A stretch of 64,000 nt of DNA, taken from NCBI GenBank assembly GCA_002435955.1, contig DIWZ01000005.1, positions 1-64,000 on the forward strand, in the 5' to 3' direction. Both the position numbers and the translations under genes were made by a program. The stretch's first letter is position 1. Each line of letters begins with the position of its first letter. Shown piece by piece: positions 51,156 to 59,718 of the stretch. This DNA comes from Pelobacter sp. UBA6093. Its GTDB lineage: Bacteria > Desulfobacterota > Desulfuromonadia > Desulfuromonadales > Syntrophotaleaceae. The notes under the pieces were generated by a model. The model ran no database searches. It saw nothing but the letters and a program-made list of their open reading frames with translations, and was not told where the DNA came from.

Positions 51156-52008
51156 CCCCCTTCTTCGCCCCTTTCCCTTCATGCCCTCCGGCCACGACGG
51201 TCGGCTCCGTCTCGGCCAGCAACTGGGAAAGGCGGGAGAGGTATCTTAGCAATTTATATTTATCAAGAATGTCCCCTTGACGCCCGACGTCAGGCAGAAA
51301 AAGGTTTCCAGGCAGTCTGATGTTGTCTTTATTAATTCTCTGGACTTCCTGTTGGCTCTGCCCTACGATGCGGTCCAAATTGGATCAGGTCTCGTGCAGG
51401 AAAGTAAAAAGGTATGCAGGACCATTCTATTCCACGATACGGTTTTTCACGGACGGTCATCGCCTGGATCTGTTTATTCCTTGCGAGCAGTTCGTTTCTC
51501 GGTTCTGCCCTCCTCCCCGAGGGACCCGACCTGTCTGCCCGATGCGACATCGAATCCCCCGCTCCCTCCCCGGAGTGGGTAGCCACCACCGTACATAAAT
51601 CCAGATCGGTACATTCTTTTTTCGATGGAAATTTTGTCGTCCCCTCGACGGGAACCCTTCTTTCCGTCCACAGGTTGTCGTATCGCCTCCCGGCCTGGGA
51701 TGACGCCCCTTATCTCCTTCCGGCTGCGGCTTGGCCGTCTCCGTCTCTCCCCCGTCCTCCTCCTGCCGCATGATTCCGTTTTTTCGGCGTGCAATGATTC
51801 CATCTGCCGCCGGACAGCGGGGCCCTTAAGTACTTAATCCAGAGCGATAAATTAAACCAGAGGTCCGGTCTTCAAGGGCTTTCATCGCTGGCAGCCTTTG
51901 CCTATTCCCTTCTGGCGGATGGAATCGCCTCACGGTACCACTTTGTCTTCACCTTCCACTCTGAAAGCGACGAACTTACGTCGGCTTGGCATCTGCCTGG
52001 GAGCTCGT
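51156..52008. other. Long region with one doubtful secreted-protein frame
   Basis: 853 bases without a firm gene. 51414-51773 (+) could encode 119 residues with a signal-like start (FSRTVIAWICLFLASSSFLGSA) but a weak ribosome-binding site and a Pro/Ser-rich tail. A short repeat (TTTATATTTATCAAGAATGT, 51253) has a counterpart at 50553. Confidence 0.35.
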
Positions 52009-52938
52009 ATGCAGATTATCAAATCCAATAGTAATTTTGATTTTATCGGCAAAAACCGCATAGCGGTCCTTCTTTCTCTTGTGATTATTTTAACTGGTTT
52101 CCTGTCTCTGGCGCTCAAGGGCGGGCCTCGATACGGCGTCGACTTTTCCGGCGGACTTCTGGTCCAGGTCCGCTTTTCTGCCCCGATCGAGCCCGATCGA
52201 ATAAAAGATTTTTTATCTGGGCTGAAGATGGAATCCGTCACCGTCCAGCAGATTGGAGACAGTTCCAACGAATTCCTGATTCGGTCTCAATATGTCCAGG
52301 AAGAAATGGCTCGTTTCTCGGAAAAAATCGAACAGGTGCTGAAGGTTGGGTCCGGGGACGAAAATATCGAGATCCTTCGCAGTGAGATGGTCGGGCCGCA
52401 AGTCGGCAAGGATCTGCGGATCAAAGGAGTCAAGGCCCTTCTGTATGCCATAGCTGGTACGCTGATCTATATTTCCTGGCGGTTCGAGTACCGTTTCGGC
52501 ATAGCGGCCGTGGTGGCACTTGCCCATGATGTCCTGGTCACACTGGGCTTCCTTTCAATCTTCGGGAAAGAGATTGATCTGACCGTCATTGCCGCGATGC
52601 TGGCGATCATCGGGTATTCTATTAACGACACCATCATAATTTTCGACCGGATCCGCGAAAACATCGGTCGTCATGCCGACGAAAGCCTTCCAATAATAGT
52701 TAATCGGAGCATTAACGAAACAATGTCTCGAACTATTTTGACTTCAGGCACCACTCTTCTTGTAGTCCTGTCTCTATTTTTTTTGGGAGGCGACGTCATT
52801 AATGGTTTTGCTTTTACGCTGCTGGTCGGGATCATTGCCGGAACCTATTCGAGCGTCTTTGTCGCCGGCGCCCTTATTCTGTTCTGGGAAAAACATCGCC
52901 CGATGGTGAGCAAACGTCCTGCTACCGAAGTTGGTTAA
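52009..52938 (+). CDS. secF: SecF-type preprotein translocase subunit, orphan
   Basis: 309 residues, full length for SecF. Six helices with YGVDFSGGLLVQVRF at the first periplasmic domain and GYSINDTIIIFDRIREN (the SecD/F signature), FTLLVGIIAGTYSSVFVAG. GGGAGCTCGT precedes the ATG. SecDF uses the proton gradient to pull translocated proteins out. No secD frame precedes it in 3 kb, and a cation exchanger follows 18 bases after. It may be a second SecF copy, or the complex may be split in the genome. Confidence 0.92.
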   Translation: MQIIKSNSNFDFIGKNRIAVLLSLVIILTGFLSLALKGGPRYGVDFSGGLLVQVRFSAPIEPDRIKDFLSGLKMESVTVQQIGDSSNEFLIRSQYVQEEMARFSEKIEQVLKVGSGDENIEILRSEMVGPQVGKDLRIKGVKALLYAIAGTLIYISWRFEYRFGIAAVVALAHDVLVTLGFLSIFGKEIDLTVIAAMLAIIGYSINDTIIIFDRIRENIGRHADESLPIIVNRSINETMSRTILTSGTTLLVVLSLFFLGGDVINGFAFTLLVGIIAGTYSSVFVAGALILFWEKHRPMVSKRPATEVG

Positions 52939-52956
52939 TAATCGGAGGTAATAAAT

Positions 52957-53925
52957 ATGGCAGTCGCGTTTCTTGCAGTATTTTTCGGTCTTGCTCTGCT
53001 TGTCTGGAGCGCCGACCGGTTTGTCGACGGCTCCGCGGCAGCCGCCCGTCATTTTGGGATGCCGCCGTTACTGATCGGTATGGTCATCGTCGGCTTTGGA
53101 ACCTCGGCTCCGGAAATGCTGGTATCTGCGCTCTCCGCAGTCCAGAACAACCCGGGCATCGCCCTTGGCAACGCCTATGGTTCCAACATCACGAATATCG
53201 CCCTGATTCTAGGGGTCACGGCGTTGATCAGTCCTATCGCCGTCCATTCGCAGGTTCTTCGCAAGGAGCTGCCCATCCTGAGCGCCATTACCGTCCTGGC
53301 CGGTTACCAGCTTTGGGATCGCGAACTCACCCGGACAGATGCCCTGGTGCTGTTGGGAGTATTTGCCGGTCTGATGGCCTGGACCATTTGGCAGGGATTG
53401 CGCAAAAAGGCGGACGCGCTGGGAACCGAAATGGAGCAGGAACTTGCAGGTCAGACGATGCCGATGGGAAGGGCGATCCTCTGGGTCGTCGTCGGTTTGC
53501 TCCTGCTGATTGCAAGCTCCCGAATCCTGGTCTGGGGAGCGGTGGCAATAGCCCGAAGCTTCGAGGTGAGCGACTTGATTATCGGCCTGACCATCGTAGC
53601 CGTCGGCACCTCTTTGCCGGAACTGGCCTCTTCGGTCATGGCCGCTCGCAAAGGGGAGCATGATATCGCTTTGGGGAACATCCTCGGATCCAACCTGTTC
53701 AACACCCTGGCAGTTGTTGGAATTGCCGGCATGCTCCGGCCCATGGCTGTGGCACCCGAGATCCTTTCCCGGGACATCTTGGTCATGGCCCTTCTCACTC
53801 TGGCGCTTTTCGCTATCGGTTACGGATTCAGGGGGCCCGGTCGGATCAACCGGTTCGAAGGAACAGCTCTTGTCCTCTGCTATATCGGCTATACGGCTTA
53901 TTTGATTATCAGCGTTTTCAACTGA
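52957..53925 (+). CDS. Na+/Ca2+ exchanger-like protein (CaCA family)
   Basis: 322 residues, ten helices. The two alpha-repeats are clear: GFGTSAPEMLVSALSAVQNNP with GNAYGSNITNIALILG, and AVGTSLPELASSVMAARKGEHD with GNILGSNLFNTLAVVG. These are the GTS(x)PE and GSN.xN motifs that coordinate Ca2+/Na+. Family YrbG/MaX; exports Ca2+ in exchange for Na+ or H+. It is 18 bases after secF in the same direction. Followed by a strong terminator. Confidence 0.93.
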   Translation: MAVAFLAVFFGLALLVWSADRFVDGSAAAARHFGMPPLLIGMVIVGFGTSAPEMLVSALSAVQNNPGIALGNAYGSNITNIALILGVTALISPIAVHSQVLRKELPILSAITVLAGYQLWDRELTRTDALVLLGVFAGLMAWTIWQGLRKKADALGTEMEQELAGQTMPMGRAILWVVVGLLLLIASSRILVWGAVAIARSFEVSDLIIGLTIVAVGTSLPELASSVMAARKGEHDIALGNILGSNLFNTLAVVGIAGMLRPMAVAPEILSRDILVMALLTLALFAIGYGFRGPGRINRFEGTALVLCYIGYTAYLIISVFN

Positions 53926-53971
53926 AAAGTTCTGCGACAGGTTGCCTCCGCTGTTTTTCCAGTCCGGGAAT

Positions 53972-54010
53972 AAAAAAGGGGCTGCGCTTCACGGCGCAGC
54001 CCCTTTTTTA
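53972..54010 (+). terminator. Strong intrinsic terminator
   Basis: GGGGCTGCGC/GCGCAGCCCC, a 10-bp stem with a 6-base loop, flanked by A6 and T6. Works in either direction; after the cation exchanger. Confidence 0.85.
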
Positions 54011-54201
54011 GTCGTCCCTGAAAAATTCGAATTTGGCTCTTAAATGGCCAAAAATTCATGCATGATCATGGGGATCAACAGGGGCAACTCTCCATTTCCG
54101 GCTGAGGCAAAACAAGGGCCTATCCAGCCATGTTAAAACAACCTCAATAGAAAAATAACAAGCAGCGTCCCTTCATATCCCCATCTCATGCTTTGCTCCC
54201 C

Positions 54202-54621
54202 TTATGCCTTGCTGCTCTGTTTATATTCACGTGCCTGCCGTTCGAAACGGTTGTCGAGGTAGGGATTGCGGCCTTGCAGCAGCTGGATGAGGCTTGATCC
54301 GCAATAGAGGGGGAGGAATAGTATGCCCCACCGTTCATACTGGCGAACATGAACCCGTTCATGTTCCCGGTGGACGGCCAGTGAGGCGTAGTTGTCCGCC
54401 AGGATGACGTGGCCGAAGGTTATGGCTGAAAATCTCAGACAGTGCGGCAGGCGGGATATCCAGGCGGCGATCCGGCCGCCGGCCACTTCCAGCGTTCCGG
54501 CGACGACCCGGACGGTTGCTCCGGACAGGAATACGGCCGGCACGAGCAGCAGTCCGATCAGCGAACAGGGCGAGGCCCAACCATAGCGAAGCAGTATGCG
54601 GATGCGGCGCCGAGCGGACAT
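54202..54621 (-). CDS. Membrane protein with HExxH motif
   Basis: About 139 residues starting MSARRRIRILLRYGW; the ATG overlaps the TGA of the upstream metallopeptidase (TGATG). It has two hydrophobic segments (SLIGLLLVPAVFLSGATV; LPLYCGSSLIQLL) and a metal-protease-like HERVH in HREHERVHVRQYERWG. If it binds zinc it would be a membrane-anchored gluzincin-like peptidase, but no third ligand is obvious. The pair is translationally coupled. Confidence 0.75.
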   Translation of the reverse strand: MSARRRIRILLRYGWASPCSLIGLLLVPAVFLSGATVRVVAGTLEVAGGRIAAWISRLPHCLRFSAITFGHVILADNYASLAVHREHERVHVRQYERWGILFLPLYCGSSLIQLLQGRNPYLDNRFERQAREYKQSSKA

Positions 54622-55463
54622 CAGAGCTGTCCTTCGCTGAAAGTATCCCATCCGCTCAGGTCACCGGCTTTGAACCCTTTGTAAAACCAGCGCTTGCGCT
54701 GCTTGGACGTCCCATGGGTAAAACTGTCCGGCACGACATAACCGCGCGCACTTTTCTGGATGCGGTCGTCGCCCACCGCACTGGCGGCGTTCAACGCCTC
54801 GTCGAGGTCACCCTCTTCCAGCAGTTTCATCCTTTCCGCATGATGGGACCACACCCCGGCGAGATAATCCGCCTGCAATTCGAGACGCACCAGGTAGCGG
54901 TTAAACTCCGTCTCGCTGACCCTGGAGCGGAGAGCCATCACCTTCTCATTGATGCCGAGCAGTGTCTGCACATGGTGGCCCACTTCGTGGGCAATGACGT
55001 ACGCCATGGCAAAGTCGCCCGGCGCCTGGAATTTTTCCCGCAGTTCATCGTAAAAACTCAGGTCAATATAGAGTTTGTAATCAGCCGGGCAATAAAACGG
55101 CCCGGTAGCTGCGCCGGCTATTCCGCAGGCTGATTCAACCCCCTCGGAATAGAGCACCAGCTTCGGGTGCTGATAGATCTTGCCCTCCCGGCGGAACTGC
55201 TCCTCCCAAATGACCTCGGTATCCGCAAGCACCACCGAAACGAATTCCGCCAGTTCCTTTTCCGCCGCTGTTTCCTGGTACGACGAGGTCGTTTCCTGGC
55301 CGGCAGGCGGCGAGACATTCAGCACCTGCGACGGATCCCCGCCGAGAAAATATATCACCAGTGCAATCAGTATGGTTCCGATGCCGCCGCCCACAACTGC
55401 CTTGGGCATCCGGCCCCGGCGGTCCTCAACATTCGAGCTTTGTCGTCTTCCCTTCCAGAGCAT
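54621..55463 (-). CDS. Neutral zinc metallopeptidase (YpfJ type)
   Basis: 280 residues from ATG 55463 (AAGGAGACGGCC upstream). One N-terminal helix (GTILIALVIYFLGG) anchors it. The domain shows FYCPADYKLYIDLSFYDEL, AYVIAHEVGHHVQTLLGI (HExxH zinc motif), RLELQADYLAGVWSH (third ligand Glu) and DRIQKSARGYVVPDSFTHGTS. All are YpfJ hallmarks, for a membrane-anchored Zn protease of unknown substrate. Coupled to the HERVH protein by TGATG. Confidence 0.92.
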   Translation of the reverse strand: MLWKGRRQSSNVEDRRGRMPKAVVGGGIGTILIALVIYFLGGDPSQVLNVSPPAGQETTSSYQETAAEKELAEFVSVVLADTEVIWEEQFRREGKIYQHPKLVLYSEGVESACGIAGAATGPFYCPADYKLYIDLSFYDELREKFQAPGDFAMAYVIAHEVGHHVQTLLGINEKVMALRSRVSETEFNRYLVRLELQADYLAGVWSHHAERMKLLEEGDLDEALNAASAVGDDRIQKSARGYVVPDSFTHGTSKQRKRWFYKGFKAGDLSGWDTFSEGQL

Positions 55464-55560
55464 GGCCGTCTCCTTATGGCTGGAGAAACGATACTTCTGT
55501 AAGTATACCAGCGCCTGATGGAACCGACCACAGCGAAACAGATCCTCGGCCTGGGTGAAT

Positions 55561-55742
55561 TCAATTTGCAAGTGCACCACGAGCCATAGGCCAGATCATT
55601 TCATGGGGTGTCCAGTATCCGAGACATTTTCGTGGACGGTTGTTTAACCTTTTGACGGCCTCGGCAACTACGTCTTCATCAATTTTGCGAAAGTCGGTTC
55701 CCTTTGGGGAATATTGCCGCAGTAAGCCATTGCTCATACAGG
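55561..55742 (-). pseudogene. IS30-family transposase relic, C-terminal end
   Basis: The frame reads MSNGLLRQYSPKGTDFRKI, then VKRLNNRPRKCLGYWTPHEM and ends ARGALAN: the DDE-domain C-terminus of IS30-type transposases (NRPRK.LG..TP). No N-terminal part remains. Confidence 0.82.
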
Positions 55743-55786
55743 CCCGGCAGGATGGTTCGCTGGGCCGTGGTTGCGGCTGACATCAA

Positions 55787-56260
55787 CTACTCCCTGGGAA
55801 ACGGCAGATAGCCTGTACGGGCGAGCAGCCAGCATGCCACGCCGTAGCCGAGTCCAAGCCCCGCGTACAGGCAGAGCACCCATACAAAGCCCAAGCGGGA
55901 TGAAAGAGCGCCCACGATTGTACCCGCAACGAGGCAGGGCACCAAAGCTGCAGGAACGAAAGCAAACGAGCCGGGAGGGATCGTTGCTTTCGAACCGTTT
56001 TCCTTTGCGGCTGGGGAACGGCCCCCCTTCAGAACCAGCAGGACAAATCTTCGAAGGGCACCGGGGATGGCCGCCCCGGCCCAGGCCACAATGCCTAAGA
56101 CAAATGCAGCCGGAAGGGTGAGGAAGCTGACAAACTCCGCCAACCCCGAGCCCGGCGCCAAAAGGCGCGACACCTGAATCCCCAGGTATCCCCCACCGAA
56201 AAAGAGCCCGAAGAAGATGGCTACGGTGAGCCAAGGGGAAGGAAGTTTATCGGGGCGCAT
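55787..56260 (-). CDS. Hypothetical multi-pass membrane protein
   Basis: 157 residues, four likely helices (LTVAIFFGLFFGGGYLGIQV; FLTLPAAFVLGIVAWAGAA; FVPAALVPCLVAGTIVGAL; FVWVLCLYAGLGLGYGVACWLLA). No conserved motif recognised. Its start lies within the decayed 3' end of the RAYT-like relic, so it could be fortuitous or shared. Flanked by mobile-element relics on both sides. Confidence 0.6.
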   Translation of the reverse strand: MRPDKLPSPWLTVAIFFGLFFGGGYLGIQVSRLLAPGSGLAEFVSFLTLPAAFVLGIVAWAGAAIPGALRRFVLLVLKGGRSPAAKENGSKATIPPGSFAFVPAALVPCLVAGTIVGALSSRLGFVWVLCLYAGLGLGYGVACWLLARTGYLPFPRE

Positions 56261-56990
56261 AGATTCTCCGAAGTTGAAAAACGGGCTCGGGCAAGCCCGA
56301 GAGGAAGTATTTTTCCTGATCGATGACAGACATTGAAAACGCCAATTCTCTTATGCGTTTCTGCGCTGGAATTGCACAATTTCATGGGCATCCAGGTCTC
56401 TAACTCAGTGTAGTCCCCTTCACTTTCCCGAAGCACGAAACCCTCATCGCCTTTCTTTACTGTTCGGATCCGATCTTTGAACCCTAGCCCGGCCTTCACT
56501 CCATCGACAAAACTCTCATCGCCTACCGCCAAACTCTCAGACCAGCAGAAATCACGCGCCAGGGAAGTCCGGCAGACGGCTTCTTCAACCCAACGACGTT
56601 TTGCCGATAGAATCGCGTACCGATCGGCAGCTCCGAGCAATTCCTCTAAAGTTTCGAAATCGAGCAAATGATAGCGCTGCCTTTCCTGCATCAATTCGGC
56701 ATACCCGCTCTCCGGCCAATCGGCAGGCTCATCAACCACCCCGGCGCGGATCATATTCAGATCGATGTACGTCAAACATCGAGCAAAATGGTCATCGGCA
56801 GCAACGGCCGTTGCATGATAGCGGTCCTCCCAGAAAGCCCCTTTGCGCTTTTTTCTCTGGTTGAATTCCTGTGCGACCCGCCCAGCCACCAATTGCATGC
56901 TTTTGGCAATCTCGTTACGCCCTCTATCTTTTACCAGCAGATGGACGTGCTATGTGGAGCTCAACATAAAAGGTGGTTGGAGGTAGTCAT
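56221..56990 (-). pseudogene. REP-associated tyrosine-transposase (RAYT/Y1)-like relic
   Basis: The open part (residues from MQLVAGRVAQEFNQRKKR, GAFWEDRYHATAV, CLTYIDLNMIRAGVV) matches the middle and end of RAYT-like Y1 transposases. Upstream, HVHLLVKDRGRNEIAKS (the HxH metal motif) is in frame but an in-frame TAG directly precedes it (56950-56952), and the N-terminal part is scrambled. So the gene is disrupted. RAYTs move REP-type palindromes, which are abundant here. Confidence 0.75.
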
Positions 56991-57170
56991 ATAATTCAAA
57001 ATACTGAGGCCATATTGCTTTTTGGCCTCCAAAAGCCAACGGATCCACGCCCTGCGGTCTACGCGAATTTTAGAAGAAAATCCTGCTTATGACATCGGTG
57101 AGTGATGTGCCAGATATGGCCCGGCAGAAAATAACGATTGGCTCTCGGCACCTCCCTCTCCTCCGTTTCA

Positions 57171-57272
57171 TTTCATGGTCAAAATGGCGACTCTAAGCCG
57201 AATATTGGGGTCATATTTACAATATTCATTCTATAAATCAAAACCTTATCCAGGTCCGACCCCGACTATGTC
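57171..57272 (+). repeat. Interspersed repeat R4, copy 3
   Basis: TTTCATGGTCAAAATGGCGA ... CGAATATTGGGGTCA ... GACCCCGACTATG; matches 48234-48335 and 38080-38171. Confidence 0.75.
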
Positions 57273-57354
57273 CGGGATCGACTTACTAACCTGTACGAGA
57301 TGCGTATTTTTCGTTGCGAAAACCCTTACTTGTTGTTAGTGTCTGCACTGAACC

Positions 57355-57389
57355 CCGAACACAAAGGAAAGTTAGTGTTCGGATTTTAT
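57355..57389 (+). terminator. Terminator-like hairpin upstream of the AT-rich island
   Basis: CCGAACAC and GTGTTCGG form an 8-bp stem with a 12-base loop, followed by ATTTTATT. May shield the island from upstream transcription. Confidence 0.4.
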
Positions 57390-57572
57390 TAAACTTTCAT
57401 ACTGGCCATGTTCGCCAGTATCGGATTCACTCTGACGAGAGAGCCACTGAACCTTTGGTTGGAGAAACTATCTTAGTCATCCATGAAAATTGATGCCCTA
57501 TTTACTTAGCGATCTCTGCCTACAGTTTTTGAGGATGACAGAGTTTTTAGAGTTTAACGAAGGAGACAAGCT

Positions 57573-58220
57573 GTGAGAAAAGAAACGATTAATTTTCAGA
57601 TTGTGTTGTTTCTGAGAGATAAGTTCAAAGATCACTTTGAGAGTTTGTCTTTGCATATTAAAGAAAAAATAGGTGATTCAGACAACACTCAGATACTTCC
57701 GATTCCAAGCGATGCTCCTAGCGAGATTCCTCGTCTAATTTTAAACTATAAAGATTTCTTTTTGAATATTTCTACCGACAGAATCAGTCTTGTAGCCAAC
57801 AATTACTCTTCAATAAAGGTAATAATACCAAAGTTATTATCTCTATTTATAGAAGAAAAAGAGTTTGTAATAAATCGAATAGGTTTTATTAGAAATGACT
57901 TCATAGAGACAACCCTTGAATCAATAACAGAGTTGATAAAGGAAGATAAGTTTCCAAAGGAAAAATTAAAGGAAATTTCTATTAGAATAAACAACGAATT
58001 AGATATATTAAATTTCAGTTGCAACAACATTGAATCCCTTCAATTTTCCAGAGTTATAAAAACGGATAATACGGGTACTATTGAGAGGGATGGGATCTTA
58101 GCTCAAAGAGACCTAAATACTGTAGCAGAGAAAGATTACAAAATCGACTATGGCGCAGCAAGCAAATTGATCAATGAGTTTCAAGTCAAGGCTAGCACTT
58201 ATTCACTGCTTGGAGGTTGA
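57573..58220 (+). CDS. AT-rich island gene 1: hypothetical soluble protein
   Basis: 215 residues from a GTG with AAGGAGACAAGCT upstream. Much more AT-rich than neighbouring genes (Lys/Ile/Asn-rich codons), pointing to transfer. Strands and helices: INFQIVLFLRDKFKDHFE, IPRLILNYKDFFLNISTDRISLV, LLSLFIEEKEFVINRIGFIRNDF, then IKEDKFPKEKLKEISIRINN. Resembles in outline the TIGR04255-type of phage/defence-linked proteins, but not confirmed. Its stop is 4 bases before gene 2, so the two form an operon. No catalytic motif seen. Confidence 0.78.
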   Translation: MRKETINFQIVLFLRDKFKDHFESLSLHIKEKIGDSDNTQILPIPSDAPSEIPRLILNYKDFFLNISTDRISLVANNYSSIKVIIPKLLSLFIEEKEFVINRIGFIRNDFIETTLESITELIKEDKFPKEKLKEISIRINNELDILNFSCNNIESLQFSRVIKTDNTGTIERDGILAQRDLNTVAEKDYKIDYGAASKLINEFQVKASTYSLLGG

Positions 58221-58224
58221 GGAT

Positions 58225-58971
58225 ATGAGTGCAGACACCCCCCCTTCCTCTGTCCCCAAATGGGTTACCGCTGCATTGAAGCAGATAAAAGAGAGTTCCA
58301 CTTCTAGTAGTGGAATCCCCGAATCAGCAACAAGTGCAACTATATCGGCAGATGAGTCGCTCCCCAGGGTTCGACCTAATGCAAGTGAGCGTATCGAAAG
58401 TGATACGCTCAAAATGTATGTAAAGCTATCAACAGAAATGAGAAAAACAGAGCTGGAAATGGACATTATTAAGGCTCAACTTGAAAACTCGAGCCAAGAA
58501 ATTGAAAGATCCAAGAGTGAGCTTAGAAAATTAAAAGAAGGGTTTACCAATGAATTAAAGGAACAAAGCAATAGAGGCCAAGAAACATTGGGCTTGTTTG
58601 CTGCACTATTAGCACTAATAGTAATCAATGTAAACATCATTAGTTCAGCGCAAAGTTTTTTATCTGCTATTTTACTTATAGTTTCGCTTACCTGTACTAT
58701 GTCGATATTTGTTTCAATCCTCCATGTAATCACCTCTCACAATTCTGGCACAGAAATAAAGAGATCTCTTCTCCACAAAATATTCTTTGTCCCTGCCATT
58801 TTTCTTATTTTACTTGTCACAATTGGAATAATTTCATACGCTAAAGGCAAAGATTTATACATAATTGATGCCGCTAACCTCACTAACTCTGACAAGCAAA
58901 ACACTTCACATTCAATAGCAGTTAAACCTGAGGAAGTTAAACCTGATGTAAAAACGGAGGGACGCTCTTAA
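58225..58971 (+). CDS. AT-rich island gene 2: coiled-coil membrane protein
   Basis: 248 residues from ATG 58225 (GGAGGTTGAGG upstream). N-terminal 85 residues are disordered and Ser/Thr/Pro-rich (SADTPPSSVPKWVTAAL). ~88-135 forms a coiled coil (LSTEMRKTELEMDIIKAQLEN, EIERSKSELRKLKEG). Three helices follow: LGLFAALLALIVINVNII, LSAILLIVSLTCTMSIFVSIL, KIFFVPAIFLILLVTIGII. C-terminal tail is soluble. It looks like a membrane effector or anchor for gene 1; defence or toxin role is only inference. Confidence 0.75.
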   Translation: MSADTPPSSVPKWVTAALKQIKESSTSSSGIPESATSATISADESLPRVRPNASERIESDTLKMYVKLSTEMRKTELEMDIIKAQLENSSQEIERSKSELRKLKEGFTNELKEQSNRGQETLGLFAALLALIVINVNIISSAQSFLSAILLIVSLTCTMSIFVSILHVITSHNSGTEIKRSLLHKIFFVPAIFLILLVTIGIISYAKGKDLYIIDAANLTNSDKQNTSHSIAVKPEEVKPDVKTEGRS

Positions 58972-59006
58972 ATAACTGATAGCAACTCAAAAACGTTACC
59001 TGGGAT

Positions 59007-59327
59007 CTATGTTAACCTCTTGGCTGGCTCATTGAGCCGTCGATGAAACAGTAATTTTAGAACGTTTTCCAATCCTTTCGGAGACCAGCGTGCGCCAATG
59101 TCGGCTCGACGGTTGAGTTCCCGCATCTCGCGCTCTAAGGGCGAGGTATCGATATAGGCAAAGGGCTCTTTGAGGTAGCTAAAGGCTTCATTGGCCGCAT
59201 TTTTCAGATGGTTCGCTGTTGTGAACAACCCTATGCGGGCCAAGTTTTCTTGCCATTTTAGATAGCGCTCTTGCTGCTTGGGGTCGGACCAAGACAACCC
59301 ATTGATAATCCAGACAAAACACCACAA
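59007..59327 (-). pseudogene. Transposase C-terminal fragment
   Basis: 106-residue frame with LERVMREL-type sequence (PLEREMRELNRRADIGARWSP and GLENVLKLLFHRRLNE). The RELNRR.DIG.RWS pattern is typical of C-terminal ends of DDE transposases; family not fixed. N-terminal part absent. Immediately downstream of the AT-rich operon on the opposite strand. Confidence 0.6.
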
Positions 59328-59487
59328 AAACGGCTATCAATTGGTGTTACAGCTCGATTTTCGGGGTCCAAATTGACCTCATAGATTGCTGGCGATTCTC
59401 GGAGCACATAGGCATCGCCAGTCTCGGGCCTTGCTTCCTATGAGACCCACCGCCTCATCAAACCCAACCCCTGCCGGCACAAAAAAA

Positions 59488-59521
59488 AACCGCCAACCGG
59501 ATCTACTTCGGCATGGCGGTT
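59488..59521 (-). terminator. Terminator-like hairpin read on the minus strand
   Basis: AACCGCC/GGCGGTT stem with a long loop, next to A9 on the + strand (T9 on the minus strand). Confidence 0.4.
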
Positions 59522-59592
59522 CTATTCATTTGGTATGGCTTCGGTTCTTCCCCGACATATCCCCTCCAAATTGCAATCCAAAAAGACACTCA

Positions 59593-59705
59593 TAAATACG
59601 AGCAAAGAACCGTACTTGTCAAACTTTCTAATGTTTAATCGGGCCGAAACGGCCACTGTCTTGACGGGTCACAAAAGGGAGATACAGTGAAACCAGGAGG
59701 TAGAC
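59593..59705 (+). repeat. Interspersed repeat R5, copy 2
   Basis: TAAATACGAGCAAAGAACCG ... CTTGTCAAACTTTCTAAT ... GATACAGTGAAACCAGGAGGTAGAC-type; same orientation as 38418-38529. The AGGAGG at its end is 15-20 bases upstream of the next gene's start. Confidence 0.75.
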
Positions 59706-59718
59706 AGGAGCGGTTATT

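Larger units (their letters stand above)
56991..57572. other. Intergenic leader of the AT-rich island
   Basis: No gene in about 580 bases. R4 copy at 57171-57272; hairpins TTTTTCG-TTG-CGAAAA (57307-57322) and the terminator-like hairpin at 57355; promoter of the island must lie downstream of it. Confidence 0.5.
59328..59718. other. Intergenic region with minus-strand terminator and R5 repeat
   Basis: No gene in 391 bases. It contains the terminator-like hairpin at 59488 and an R5 copy reaching to 14 bases before the dioxygenase start. Confidence 0.5.

Noticed and set aside
51414..51773. 119-codon frame with signal-like N-terminus
   Set aside because: Weak ribosome-binding site and Pro/Ser-rich tail; kept only as a remark in the region entry.
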